From Gemmobacter sp034519525 (GTDB taxonomy: Bacteria > Pseudomonadota > Alphaproteobacteria > Rhodobacterales > Rhodobacteraceae), in NCBI GenBank assembly GCA_034519525.1, contig JAXHOJ010000051.1, positions 1 to 64,000 of the forward strand: a stretch of DNA of 64,000 nt. The letters run 5' to 3'. The notes below the pieces were generated by a model. The model searched no databases, was not told the origin of the DNA, and saw only the letters and a program-made list of their open reading frames with translations. Every line of letters begins with the position of its first letter. Within the stretch, counting starts at the first letter, position 1. The position numbers and the translations under genes were made by a program. Shown here piece after piece: positions 22,035 through 30,352 of this stretch.

Positions 22035-23357
22035 CAAGCTGCTCCGTCCAGGGTCAATCCGGCCAGAACGATGGGGAGCACCTCGCGCCAGCAGTTCCTG
22101 GCAACGCTGAGTCAGTTCAGCCTCGTTCTGCCCCAGGATATCTCGCAGGTCTGGGGGAAGATCCCGCAGAAATTCCTGTGCAGCAGCCTTCAAGGCGCTG
22201 GTGAGTGCGGGATCCTGTGGCAGGTCGGTCAGAACCGTTTGCACCAGTTCCGCAGGCAGATGCGTGCCCGCATTTGTGAGCGTGTCGCTTGAATCGCCCA
22301 CCCGCAACTCAAGCTTGTCGATCCAGATCCCAGCGGCCGCAGCAAAGGCGCGCGCCTCCTCCGTCAGGCGATCAATATCGCGCGCCATCCGCCAGGCCAG
22401 CGGTGTGGACCCATGCAGGATAGGGCGGATCACCAGATGATCCTCGCGGCGCTCTGCCTGTCCGGCCTCACGGAGCGCGCGCTCAAGCGATGACAGTAGA
22501 TCCGCCCAATCGGACATTCCGCTGCAATCCAGCACCATCCGCTCAAATCTCAGGCAGGCCACCGTGCGCTGCTCCAGCGTGACCGAATAGTCGTCTGCCA
22601 CGGATACCAGAGTCACCGACGTCGGCCCGGCCTCGCCGATGTCACGGCCCTGAGGAATGCCGGGCATGACGATTGTTGCGCGCCCGGAATGTTCGTCACG
22701 GCGATGAATATGGCCGAGCGCCCAATAGTCATAGCCATGGCCCTCCAGCTCAACGAGGCTGCAGGGTGCGTAGTTGTCATGACCGGGACTGCCGTTCAGG
22801 CTGGTATGCATCATGCCGATATTGAACGCGTCGGCCTTTGGCCGAGGGTAGCGCGGCAGCAGGGATTCTGGAGCATGTGGATCGCGGAAACTCAGCCCAT
22901 GGATGGCAATCTGCTGGCCGTCTATATCCAATTCCACTGTCGTGGGCCGCCCCCCGAACAGATGGGTGTTGTCCGGCAGTTCAAGTTCGCCAGTCTGGCG
23001 CGCAAGCGCATCATGGTTGCCACGAATGATGAAGCAACGGATTCCGGCTCCCTTCAATCGCATCAATTCCTGTTTCAGGAAACGGGGGGTCTTGGTGGAA
23101 CTATATGCACCATCCCAGAGATCGCCCGCGATCAGCAGGAATGCGACAGCCTCTTCTATGCAGAGGTCCACGATACGGGAAAATACGGTGCGCGACGCCA
23201 CACCGACCTGATGCGCCAGATCTGGATCCCGCAGGGCAATGGCCTTCAACGGAGCATCAAGGTGAAGATCGGCGGTGTGGATGAAGCGAGTGCCCAAATA
23301 ATTACCCGAAATATCGCCTGTTTCAGCGACTATGGGACGGCGCGCAACATCCGGCAA
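22034..23357 (-). CDS. yhaO: YhaO-like metallophosphoesterase (SbcD/Mre11-type), one frameshift
   Basis: The nuclease partner of YhaN. Metallophosphoesterase motifs are in order: IHTADLHLDAPL (D-x-H), LIAGDLWDG (GDxxD), RGNHDALARQ (GNHD), then ALGHIHRRD (GHxH). Near the C-terminus the frame appears to run on into yhaN. Dropping one base near 22,085 instead gives LLAEVLPIVLAGLTLDGAA and a TGA at 22036-22034, overlapping the yhaN ATG. That is the normal arrangement, so the fusion is probably artefactual. The true start may be the TTG just before GTRFIHTADLH rather than ATG 23357. The gene heads the yhaO-yhaN-hhe run. Confidence 0.82.
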
Positions 23358-23390
23358 GTCTCCATTTGGTTGAGTTTGGGGTGCATCTTT

Positions 23391-23732
23391 TCACGCGCCT
23401 TCATTCGAGCCGAAGCTAACCGAGCCGTCGCGTTCGATGCGGCCGGTGATGCGGAGCAGGCGCCCGGCGATTACCGCCTTGCGGAAGGTTTCGTAGACGC
23501 GTTTCCAGACCACGACATTCGCCAATCCCGCCTCATCTTCCAGCGTCAGAAAGATCACTTCGGAGGCTGTACCGGGGCGCTGGCGGGTGATGACCAGGCA
23601 GGTGATGGAGATGCGCCCAGTGGCCTGCGGCAGCGGGTCATGGGCGGTGCTTTCCGGCAGGCGGGGGCGCAGATGCTCCATCGGATGAGCGCGCAGCGAG
23701 AGGCGCAGCGGTAGATAATCCTCGATGACCTC
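23391..23732 (-). pseudogene. dnaE2: dnaE2 C-terminal fragment (error-prone DNA polymerase)
   Basis: A short remnant of the alpha-like translesion polymerase of the ImuA-ImuB-DnaE2 mutasome. It reads VIEDYLPLRLSLRAHPMEHL, then TCLVITRQRPGTASEV and FLTLEDEAGLANVVVWKRV, and finally GRLLRITGRIERDG, the C-terminal OB-fold. Upstream coding is cut exactly at the left end of the IS3-family element, and no dnaE2 sequence appears beyond the element. The C-terminal end is also short: the usual residues after GRIERDG are replaced by SVSFGSNEGA. Both ends are therefore lost and it cannot be functional. Confidence 0.85.
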
Positions 23733-23759
23733 TGAACCGCGCCGGGTTTGCCGGAGGCT
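23733..23759 (+). repeat. IS left terminal inverted repeat
   Basis: A 27-base end that is the exact reverse complement of 25027-25053. It abuts the truncated dnaE2 codons. Confidence 0.93.
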
Positions 23760-23785
23760 CCAACTCTTGAGTAGGATGGAGCATC

Positions 23786-24109
23786 ATGAGCAAGACCACG
23801 AACAAGTTTTCCCCTGAGGTGCGCGAGCGGGCGGTGCGGCTGGTTCTCGATAACGAGGGCCAGCACGCCTCCCGCTGGCAGGCCGTCATGTCAATCTCGG
23901 CGAAGATTGGCTGCACGCCGCAGACGCTGAACGACTGGGTCAAGAAGGCCGAGGTCGACAGCGGCAAACGAGCAGGCGTCCCGACCGATATGGCCGAGAG
24001 GATGAAGGCGCTTGAGCGGGAGAACCGCGAACTGCGCCAGGCGAACGAGATCCTTCGCAAAGCGTCAGCGTATTTTGCGATGGCGGAGCTCGACCGCCGG
24101 TCGAAGTGA
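23786..24109 (+). CDS. IS3-family transposase OrfA
   Basis: A 107-residue helix-turn-helix subunit that binds the IS ends. It starts MSKTTNKFSPEVRERAVRLV, has the HTH around IGCTPQTLNDWVKKAEV, and ends in the leucine-zipper-like ENRELRQANEILRKASAYFA. Its stop overlaps the OrfB ATG. An OrfAB fusion by -1 frameshifting is the family norm. I did not see an obvious A6G slippery run at the overlap. Confidence 0.92.
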   Translation: MSKTTNKFSPEVRERAVRLVLDNEGQHASRWQAVMSISAKIGCTPQTLNDWVKKAEVDSGKRAGVPTDMAERMKALERENRELRQANEILRKASAYFAMAELDRRSK

Positions 24110-25014
24110 TGGTGGGATTCATCGACGCGCATCGGAATGCGCACGGGGTCGAGCCGATCTGCAACGTGCTGCCGATCGCCCCGTCCACCTACTATGATCA
24201 TCTGGCGAAGCGGGCCGATCCGTCTCGGCGGTCTGATCGGGCCCGTCAGGACGAAGCGCTGCGCCCCGAGATCCTTCGCGTGTTCGAGGAGAACTGGCGG
24301 GTCTATGGTGTCCGGAAGGTCTGGCGACAGCTTGGCCGAGAGGGCTTCGGTGTCGCGCGGTGCACGGTGGCACGGCTCATGAAGAGCATGGGTATTCAAG
24401 GGATTATCCGTGGAAAGCCGCACAGGACGACGATACCGGACAAGAAGGCACCGTGCCCGCTGGACAAGGTTAACCGCCAGTTTCGCGTGCCCGCGCCGAA
24501 CATGCTCTGGGTTAGCGACTTCACCTATGTCGCCACCTGGAGGGGCTTCGTCTATGTCGCCTTCGTCATCGACGCATACGCCCGCAAGATCGTGGGTTGG
24601 CGCGTCAGCACCTCGGCGCATGCGGGGTTCGTCCTCGATGCCCTGGAACAGGCGGTGCATGATCGCCGCCCGGCAAAGGGCATGGGACTGGTTCACCACA
24701 GCGACCGCGGCAGCCAGTATCTGTCCATCCGCTACACCGAGCGCCTCGCAGAAGCAGGCATCGAACCCTCCGTCGGCAGCGTCGGCGACAGTTATGACAA
24801 CGCGCTGGCCGAGACGATCAACGGTCTGTTCAAGGCAGAGGTCATCCACCGTCGTGGTCCGTGGCGCAGCTTCGAAGCCGTCGAATACGCAACCCTCGAA
24901 TGGGTCGACTGGTTCAACAACCGCCGCCTGCTGGCGCCCATCGGGAACATCCCGCCCGCGGAAGCCGAGGCCAACTTCTACGCCGCTCTGGAAACCGAAG
25001 CCATCGCCGCGTAA
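24106..25014 (+). CDS. IS3-family transposase OrfB (DDE catalytic)
   Basis: The integrase-core transposase, 302 residues. An HTH_21 region (ENWRVYGVRKVWRQL) is followed by the rve domain with catalytic Asp in WVSDFTYVATW, Asp in VHHSDRGSQYLS, and Glu in DNALAETINGLFKAEV. The length is full and all acidic residues are present, so the element could be active. Confidence 0.93.
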   Translation: MMVGFIDAHRNAHGVEPICNVLPIAPSTYYDHLAKRADPSRRSDRARQDEALRPEILRVFEENWRVYGVRKVWRQLGREGFGVARCTVARLMKSMGIQGIIRGKPHRTTIPDKKAPCPLDKVNRQFRVPAPNMLWVSDFTYVATWRGFVYVAFVIDAYARKIVGWRVSTSAHAGFVLDALEQAVHDRRPAKGMGLVHHSDRGSQYLSIRYTERLAEAGIEPSVGSVGDSYDNALAETINGLFKAEVIHRRGPWRSFEAVEYATLEWVDWFNNRRLLAPIGNIPPAEAEANFYAALETEAIAA

Positions 25015-25026
25015 CTAATCGAAATT

Positions 25027-25053
25027 AGCCTCCGGCAAACCCGGCGCGGTTCA
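25027..25053 (-). repeat. IS right terminal inverted repeat
   Basis: The exact inverted copy of 23733-23759, starting 13 bases after the OrfB stop. Confidence 0.93.
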
Positions 25054-25142
25054 GTATCTCGACCAATGAGTCTTAAATGTGCTTTGTGCGATAGTCTTGC
25101 GTACCGGTGACCTAGACATTTGCGCCTCACTAGAGTGATTGG

Positions 25143-25181
25143 TTGGACTAGTTGTTTGGACCGGTCCAATCAACTAGTCAA
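25143..25181. repeat. 39-bp inverted repeat with perfect 14-bp core
   Basis: Two arms of about 19-20 bases around TTGGACCGGTCCAA, each carrying ACTAGTTG or its complement, with one gap and one mismatch. It lies in the non-coding gap (25054-25276) between the IS and the last prophage gene. It has no T-run, so an operator, recombination site or cruciform is as likely as a terminator. Confidence 0.6.
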
Positions 25182-25276
25182 TACGGCTTGTGGAGCGCTT
25201 AACTTCAGGCGCTGATCAATACTCAGTCACCAACACGCTGCGTTGAGTTTCATAGCAAGCTAATGATTGTATTAGA

Positions 25277-25921
25277 CTAAGCTGAGCTCCACGCCCCCAA
25301 GATCGATCCCGGCAGCCGCGCCGTAGCCTCCCGCGCCAACCCATCGAGGTCCAGCTTCTTCGGCATCTTTACCTGCCGCAATAGTAGGAACACCGGCACG
25401 GTCTGGGCTCCGGTCAAAACCCCATCCCGCCGCCGTCGCCCGCCTTTTGCCGCGGCCAGCCCCCGACTGTTCAGCCGCGCATCATCGGCGACCAGCAAGC
25501 TGGGTCCGTTCCGGCGATAGACGAACCGCAGGCGCATGCCGGTGCGTTGTTCCCAGCGCCAGGGCGTGATGCGCTGGCGGCCAAGGCCGGTGATGCCTGC
25601 GGCGGGCAGAGAGATGGCGAGCCAGAGGCCATCCTTGCCGCGGATCAGCACGCCGCCGTCGAAGGCGTGCAGGACATCGGGCGCCTTTGTCCAGACGAGA
25701 CTGGCAGCGCGCAAGCTTGTGCCCGATCGCGGGAAGTCGGCCTGCCGAACAGAGTTGGCGAGGCGCGATCCTAGTCCAGCGCCCCGAACTTGCCCTCGCC
25801 AGTCGTCGCGCAGGCCTCGCCCGGCGGCAAAGACGCCGCGGGTAACGGCGGCCTCTGCCTCTTGCAGGATCTCGGTGGCGATCGTGTTCAGGTCGCCGTC
25901 GATGCTGGCGCTGATCTTCAT
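25277..25921 (-). CDS. DUF6441-type phage protein
   Basis: A 214-residue prophage protein starting MKISASIDGDLNTIATEILQ. ATG 25921 overlaps the stop of the head-tail joining gene (ATGA), which sets the start. It contains QRITPWRWEQRTGMRLRFVY and SLLVADDARLNSRGLA, characteristic of a family found after head-tail genes in Rhodobacterales prophages. A role in tail attachment or tail completion is inferred from position only. It is the last prophage gene before the IS. Tail genes expected next are absent. Confidence 0.7.
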   Translation of the reverse strand: MKISASIDGDLNTIATEILQEAEAAVTRGVFAAGRGLRDDWRGQVRGAGLGSRLANSVRQADFPRSGTSLRAASLVWTKAPDVLHAFDGGVLIRGKDGLWLAISLPAAGITGLGRQRITPWRWEQRTGMRLRFVYRRNGPSLLVADDARLNSRGLAAAKGGRRRRDGVLTGAQTVPVFLLLRQVKMPKKLDLDGLAREATARLPGSILGAWSSA

Positions 25922-26232
25922 GCCTCGCGCGCCTCGGCCTTCCAGACCTGGCGAAGGGCATCGCGCAGGGGTTCGCCTCGGACCTCGTAAATCACGCCGC
26001 CGATCTCGAACGTGTCGCCCGGGGCAAGGGCGCCCAGCGCAGCGCATTCGACATCGATCATCACGCTGTCGGTGACGAAGCGGCCTTCGCCAAAGCCCGT
26101 TACCGCATCCGGCCGCCGCAGCATCACGCGGACGGCGACCGGCACGCCAGCCCCACCCGATCGCCATACCGCATCTTGCGCGAGGTTCGGATCGCGGAAG
26201 AGGGCGGCCGTGGCGTTGGCGAAGGCCGACAT
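25918..26232 (-). CDS. Phage head-tail joining protein
   Basis: A 104-residue protein (MSAFANATAALFRDPNLAQD) with the pattern of lambda-like head-tail attachment proteins: a short N-terminal helix, a beta-rich core (DTFEIGGVIYEVRGEP) and the DALRQVWKAEA tail. It sits in the usual place after the capsid gene and overlaps the next gene by four bases. Confidence 0.7.
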   Translation of the reverse strand: MSAFANATAALFRDPNLAQDAVWRSGGAGVPVAVRVMLRRPDAVTGFGEGRFVTDSVMIDVECAALGALAPGDTFEIGGVIYEVRGEPLRDALRQVWKAEAREA

Positions 26233-26233
26233 C

Positions 26234-26572
26234 TCAGGTCGCGCGCCCGTTCAGGCGCACGACCCCGGTCGTATCGCCCGCGCCACCTGCCACGGCTTGC
26301 GTGGCGATGCCGATCCGGGTGTTGCCGGTCAGGACGTTGGTGGTCCGGCTGGCAGCGGCATCCCAGTAGATCGTCTGGCCGACCGTCCAAGCCTGCGAGG
26401 GAGCTTTGGGCAGCGAGAACACGCCCACCAGCCGGATGACGGCGGTCTCGCCGATGGCCGCAGCACGCTCGGCCACGCCGAAGATGCTGCCGACGAGCAC
26501 GCCTTGGCCGGAGGCGATGACGGCCACGGCAGTGATGTTGATGGTTTCGTCGTTGGCGATGAAGTTCTTCAT
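26234..26572 (-). CDS. DUF2190-family capsid protein
   Basis: A 112-residue beta-rich protein: MKNFIANDETINITAVAVIA, GQTIYWDAAASRTTNVLTG, then GDTTGVVRLNG. DUF2190 proteins lie directly downstream of major capsid genes and probably act as decoration or cement proteins. It is separated from its downstream neighbour by one base. Confidence 0.78.
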   Translation of the reverse strand: MKNFIANDETINITAVAVIASGQGVLVGSIFGVAERAAAIGETAVIRLVGVFSLPKAPSQAWTVGQTIYWDAAASRTTNVLTGNTRIGIATQAVAGGAGDTTGVVRLNGRAT

Positions 26573-26596
26573 CAGGTTTCTCCTTCAGAGGTGGGG

Positions 26597-28609
26597 TCAG
26601 ACGCCCGCGTTGCGGAAGAGGCCGCGCCAGTCGATGGCTTTGGCGGCGAAGTCGTGGCGGGCCTTGATCTCGATGCCGTCCACCTCGAAGCCGGAACGGG
26701 TCTCGGTGTAGACGCCCTGCTGGCCCTCGAGATAGGCAAACTCAATCGTGTCGATCCGCGAGGGATCGGCCGCGAGGAACCAGGGGTCGGGTCCTGCGGC
26801 GGGGATCAGGCGGGCTTCCTCGATCGGTTCCAGGCGGTTTGCGAAGGCATTGACCCCGGCTACCGCATTCGGGGTGGTGGCGGTCACGTTCTTCCGGGCC
26901 TCAACCGAACGGACGCCCGGCGGGGTGATGATGTAGCGGGGCAAGACGCTGATCTGGCGCCCCTCAAGGCCCCGCTGGTTGCCGAAGAGGCGGTAGGCCT
27001 CGGCGAGGGTGGTTTCGGAGATCGTGCCCGCCGTGCCGAGGTTGGCGTGGGAGGCGTGGAAGAGCGGGTTGCCGTCGGCCATGTTGGGGTTGGTCGAGAA
27101 GATCGAATAGACGAGGTCGCTTTCCAGATCGGCCGCGGCGGCGCCGAAGGCCGAAGGGATGCGGGTGAAGGCGTCGAGGTCGTCGTTGATCAGGGTCTGG
27201 CGGGTGATGCCGACGATCCGTCCATAGGTCACCAGCGCATAGACCTCGCGGCTTTCGCCGATGGTGCCATAGGTGAACTCACCCGATTCCGGTACGCGCA
27301 AGAGGTCCGGGGCGCCGCCGAGTTGGTTGCGGGCGACCGGCTTGAAGTCGGTGATCACGGCCTGCCGCGCCCAGGCGGTAAAGGTGCGGGGCGTGGTGTC
27401 ATAGGCCGCGCGCAGGGTCTTGTTGGCGACGTTCGCCAGGATCAGGGGGAAGTCGCTGGTCGAGTGCAGGCCCGAGCGGCCGATCAGCGCCTCGGTCGCG
27501 AGCTCCATCTTGGACATGCCGCGGGTCGCGATCCCGCGCCGATCGAGGGCATGGCGGGCCAGTTCGAGGAGGGTCAGGCCGCGGAACTCGCGCGCCCGGT
27601 CGGTCAGTTGCGCCCGGCCGGGATTGTGGCGGTGGAGAAGGGCCTCGGACATGGCGTCACGGTAGGCGGCGTCGGCCGAGCCAGTGCCGCGGGCGGTGGC
27701 GGCAACAGGTTCCGATCCCCGGGCTGCCGGGGTATCGGCCTCGGTAAGTTTGTCGAGGATCGCGGCGCGGGCGGCGTCCAGCGAGAGGCCCCGACGGATC
27801 AGATCGGCGGCAAAGCCCGCGCCCAGAGCGTGGCGTTCGCAAAGCGCCAGCACCTCCGCGGCGGCGCGGTTCGCCTCGGCGCGGATCGCATCGGGGGAGG
27901 GATCGGCTGCCGCCGGGGTGACGGGCGCGGCGCGGGTTTCCACGGGCGCTTCGGCTTCAGGCGTTTGGGTCTCGGGCATAGTGGTCCTCGTCTGGTTCTG
28001 GGAAGGGGCGGGCGCATCGGCCCGGGTGAGGAGGCAGGGGGTGAGGGTTTCCGTTCGGGCGTTGCCGTTTTCGCCGTCGGCGGCACGAATATGCGCCCCC
28101 GGATCGGCGGGCATCGCGACAGCGGAGATTTCCATCGGCTCCCAGTCGACCGCGCGCCACAACTCGCGCTGACCTTGGGCTTTGGTGATGTCGTAACGAT
28201 GCACGCGGTAGCCGACGGAGACGGCCGAGACGGTGCCATCCATGATCCGCTGCACGATGGGGGCGGCATCGGGCGCCGAAGTCAGCCGCACCCGGGCAAA
28301 GCCCTGGCCGCTCTCGATCCGGGCCGTGCCGGGCAGAACCGCACCCACTACGGACTCGAGGCCCCAGGATCGGTGGGAGTCAAGGAACGGTGCGCCTGCG
28401 TTCAGGCGGTCCATCCGCACAGCGCCGGGCGTGACGACCAGTTCCTCGTCATATTCGACGACATCATCCCAGCCCTCATAGCGCCGCCGCTGAACGGTTG
28501 CGCCTGTGGTCCAGATCACGTCGATGGTCATGTCGTCGCCTTCGCCGCGGACAAGTCGCAGCAAGGCCTCCCGCGTGATCAGCGGGAGGTTCAAGGTTTC
28601 CGGGGGCAT
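26597..28609 (-). CDS. Prohead protease-major capsid fusion protein
   Basis: One 670-residue polypeptide carries an N-terminal HK97/Mu-like prohead protease (FLDSHRSWGLESVVGAVLPG with His, then GTVSAVSVGYRVHRYDI with Ser). A linker rich in Pro, Ala and Glu follows (about 190-270), then a Mu-gpT-like major capsid domain from about 300 (GLTLLELARHALDRRGIATR, later SEFTYG-like and LINDDLDAFTRIPSAFGAAA). The start at 28609 is chosen because MPPETLNLPLITREALL follows an AAAGG site; upstream codons belong to the portal gene. Such fusions are known in Rhodobacterales prophages. Self-cleavage would release mature capsid protein. Confidence 0.85.
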   Translation of the reverse strand: MPPETLNLPLITREALLRLVRGEGDDMTIDVIWTTGATVQRRRYEGWDDVVEYDEELVVTPGAVRMDRLNAGAPFLDSHRSWGLESVVGAVLPGTARIESGQGFARVRLTSAPDAAPIVQRIMDGTVSAVSVGYRVHRYDITKAQGQRELWRAVDWEPMEISAVAMPADPGAHIRAADGENGNARTETLTPCLLTRADAPAPSQNQTRTTMPETQTPEAEAPVETRAAPVTPAAADPSPDAIRAEANRAAAEVLALCERHALGAGFAADLIRRGLSLDAARAAILDKLTEADTPAARGSEPVAATARGTGSADAAYRDAMSEALLHRHNPGRAQLTDRAREFRGLTLLELARHALDRRGIATRGMSKMELATEALIGRSGLHSTSDFPLILANVANKTLRAAYDTTPRTFTAWARQAVITDFKPVARNQLGGAPDLLRVPESGEFTYGTIGESREVYALVTYGRIVGITRQTLINDDLDAFTRIPSAFGAAAADLESDLVYSIFSTNPNMADGNPLFHASHANLGTAGTISETTLAEAYRLFGNQRGLEGRQISVLPRYIITPPGVRSVEARKNVTATTPNAVAGVNAFANRLEPIEEARLIPAAGPDPWFLAADPSRIDTIEFAYLEGQQGVYTETRSGFEVDGIEIKARHDFAAKAIDWRGLFRNAGV

Positions 28610-28614
28610 GAGAC

Positions 28615-30137
28615 TTACCTTTCGTCGGGGGCGGGTCGCGATCCGTCGCGTCCACGGCTTGCGCGAGACCTGCGCGGCTGACGCGGCGCGGGTCGGCATC
28701 GAAGATCAGGCCCAGCTGATCGAAGAGGGCGGCATACTTCTGCCATTCCTCGACGACCTCGCGCGGGTCATAGCCTCGCCGGGCGATCTGCTGGGCTGGG
28801 GTCGAGAAGCCCGCACGGACCTCCATCAGATCGGCGGTGACATCCTGCAGCGGGTTCACGCTCTCGAACCGGGGCGGGGCCCATTCGACGGCGATCTCGG
28901 GTTGGGGCAGGGCACCGGCCGTCCAGGCGGCTTCCATCACCCAATCCCAGATGCGCTGGCAGAACATCGGGATCACCACCTGCCATTGCACGGCTTCGAC
29001 CATCCGGCGGAACTCGTGCAGGCCGACCCGCGAAGAGGCGAAGTTCACCTGAGACAGATCGCCGGTCATCAGCTCGTAGGGCACGCGGAACCCGGCCGAG
29101 ATGATGTGCTGCTGCACCCGGTTCCATTCATAGATGCCCGAGGTCGAGGCGGGCGTGTTGAACTTGATGTCCTTGCCGTTGCGCACATAGCCGATCAGCC
29201 CGGGTTCGAACTGTTCGATCCGGTTGCCATCGGCATCCTGCACCACGGGAGCCATGGATTGCTGATCCTCGTCGGCGCCAAATACGAAGCCCACCATCGA
29301 GGCCTCGATCTTCTTGCGGACCAGTTCTGCGGTTTGCCAGTCGCCCAGTTCCCGCAAGGCGCGCATGGCGGGCACGCCCCAAGGCACGCTGCGGTTCTGC
29401 ACCCGTTGGCGTTCGAAGAGATGAACGACGCCTTCCGCGCCAACCCGGAGCGATTCAAACCGGCGGCCAAAGACCGGCATCGCATCGCCCGGGTGGTCGG
29501 GGAACATCCAATAGCCCCGGCGGCGGCCGAGCGCGTCATATTCAATGCCCTGGACGATCCGGCCACCATCCGGCCGGTTGTCGAACTTGGCCCCGTCAAG
29601 GTGATCGGCCTCGTTGAGTTGGATCTGCACCGGGGCAGCGAGCCGATCACTGGCCCGGCGGCGACGGCGCAGGGCGAAGACTTCGCCGCCTTCGATCATT
29701 TCCCGCACGGCCAGGGCGGTCAGGCCGTGGAAATCTGTGTGGCCATCGGCATCAGCCCGCGGTGCCCAGCGCTTCCAAAGATCATCGGCGAGCTTGTTCA
29801 GCGCCGGATCGGCCGCGGCAGCCCTTGGCCGAATGCCTGTGCCGACGATGTTCGACACCAGCACCTGCACGGCCTTGGCCGCCAGGGGATCATTCCGCAC
29901 GAGATCACGCATCCGGTCGCGCAGCGCACCGCCTGCGACGGCGATTTCCGCATCTGCGGCCGTCGATCCGGCGCGCCAGCCATCGGTGCCACGCCCGCGG
30001 GCGGCAGCATCATAACCGCGGCGCAGATTGGCGATCGCCACCCGGGCCGCATAGCGCCTCGCCGCTGTGCGGGGCGCGACGGTGGCCACGATCCGGTCGA
30101 TCACGCCCCAGGGCACATCGGGCGGGGTCGGTTTCAT
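28615..30137 (-). CDS. Phage portal protein (lambda family), frameshift at 3' end
   Basis: The ring protein through which DNA enters the head. It has typical lambda-type portal features: PLAAKAVQVLVSNIVGTGIR near the N-terminus, GLTALAVREMIEGGEVFALR, FERQRVQNRSVPWGVPAMRA and TGDLSQVNFASSRVGLHEFR. As read, the frame runs 45 codons into the capsid gene with a low-complexity Arg/His tail. One missing base in the C-run near 28,630 instead gives a DER-stop ending at 28615, just before the capsid ATG. The corrected length is about 507 residues. Its start overlaps the gpW stop by four bases. Confidence 0.88.
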
Positions 30138-30352
30138 GTGCGGCCCCGGCTGAAGCTGGCTTTCCCGGCGACGGGGCGGGAGTTCCCCGTGCCAGACGCC
30201 ATCTGCCCTTCAATGAAGCGGATGCGGGCCAGAAGATCGGCGGCATTGCCATAGGTAAGCCGCCGCCCGTCGTATTCCACCACCAGCGCCCCGGCAGCAT
30301 AGGCGCGGCGCAGCGCATCGAGTTCGGCTTGCGAGAAGGACATCAGAGCCAT
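30134..30352 (-). CDS. gpW-like head-tail joining protein
   Basis: A 72-residue protein beginning MALMSFSQAELDALRRAYAA and containing TYGNAADLLARIRFIEGQMA, the usual pattern of small gpW-family head-completion proteins between terminase and portal. It overlaps the terminase by 10 bases and the portal by 4. Confidence 0.8.
   Translation of the reverse strand: MALMSFSQAELDALRRAYAAGALVVEYDGRRLTYGNAADLLARIRFIEGQMASGTGNSRPVAGKASFSRGRT

Larger units (their letters stand above)
23733..25053 (+). mobile_element. IS3-family insertion sequence (1,321 bp)
   Basis: A complete two-ORF insertion sequence with perfect 27-bp terminal inverted repeats beginning TGAACCGCGCCGGG. OrfA and OrfB overlap by four bases, as usual for IS3. 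The 3-4 bases flanking each end differ (CTC on the left, GTA on the right), so there is no target-site duplication. The left flank is dnaE2 and the right flank is unrelated DNA beside a partial prophage. This fits a deletion or rearrangement at the element after insertion. Confidence 0.92.

Noticed and set aside
18642..23357. A single fused SbcD-SbcC protein of 1,571 residues
   Set aside because: Correcting one base gives the normal yhaO stop overlapping the yhaN start, and the linker residues in the fused reading look like an off-frame translation.
23638..24849. 403-codon minus-strand frame through the IS
   Set aside because: Antisense to OrfA/OrfB of the insertion sequence.
26012..28681. 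889-codon plus-strand open frame
   Set aside because: It lies entirely antisense to the DUF2190 and protease-capsid genes. High-GC coding DNA gives long antisense frames, and its Gly/Arg/His-rich translation has no recognisable domain.
28506..30254. 582-codon plus-strand open frame
   Set aside because: Antisense to the portal gene, with a composition-driven translation and no motifs.
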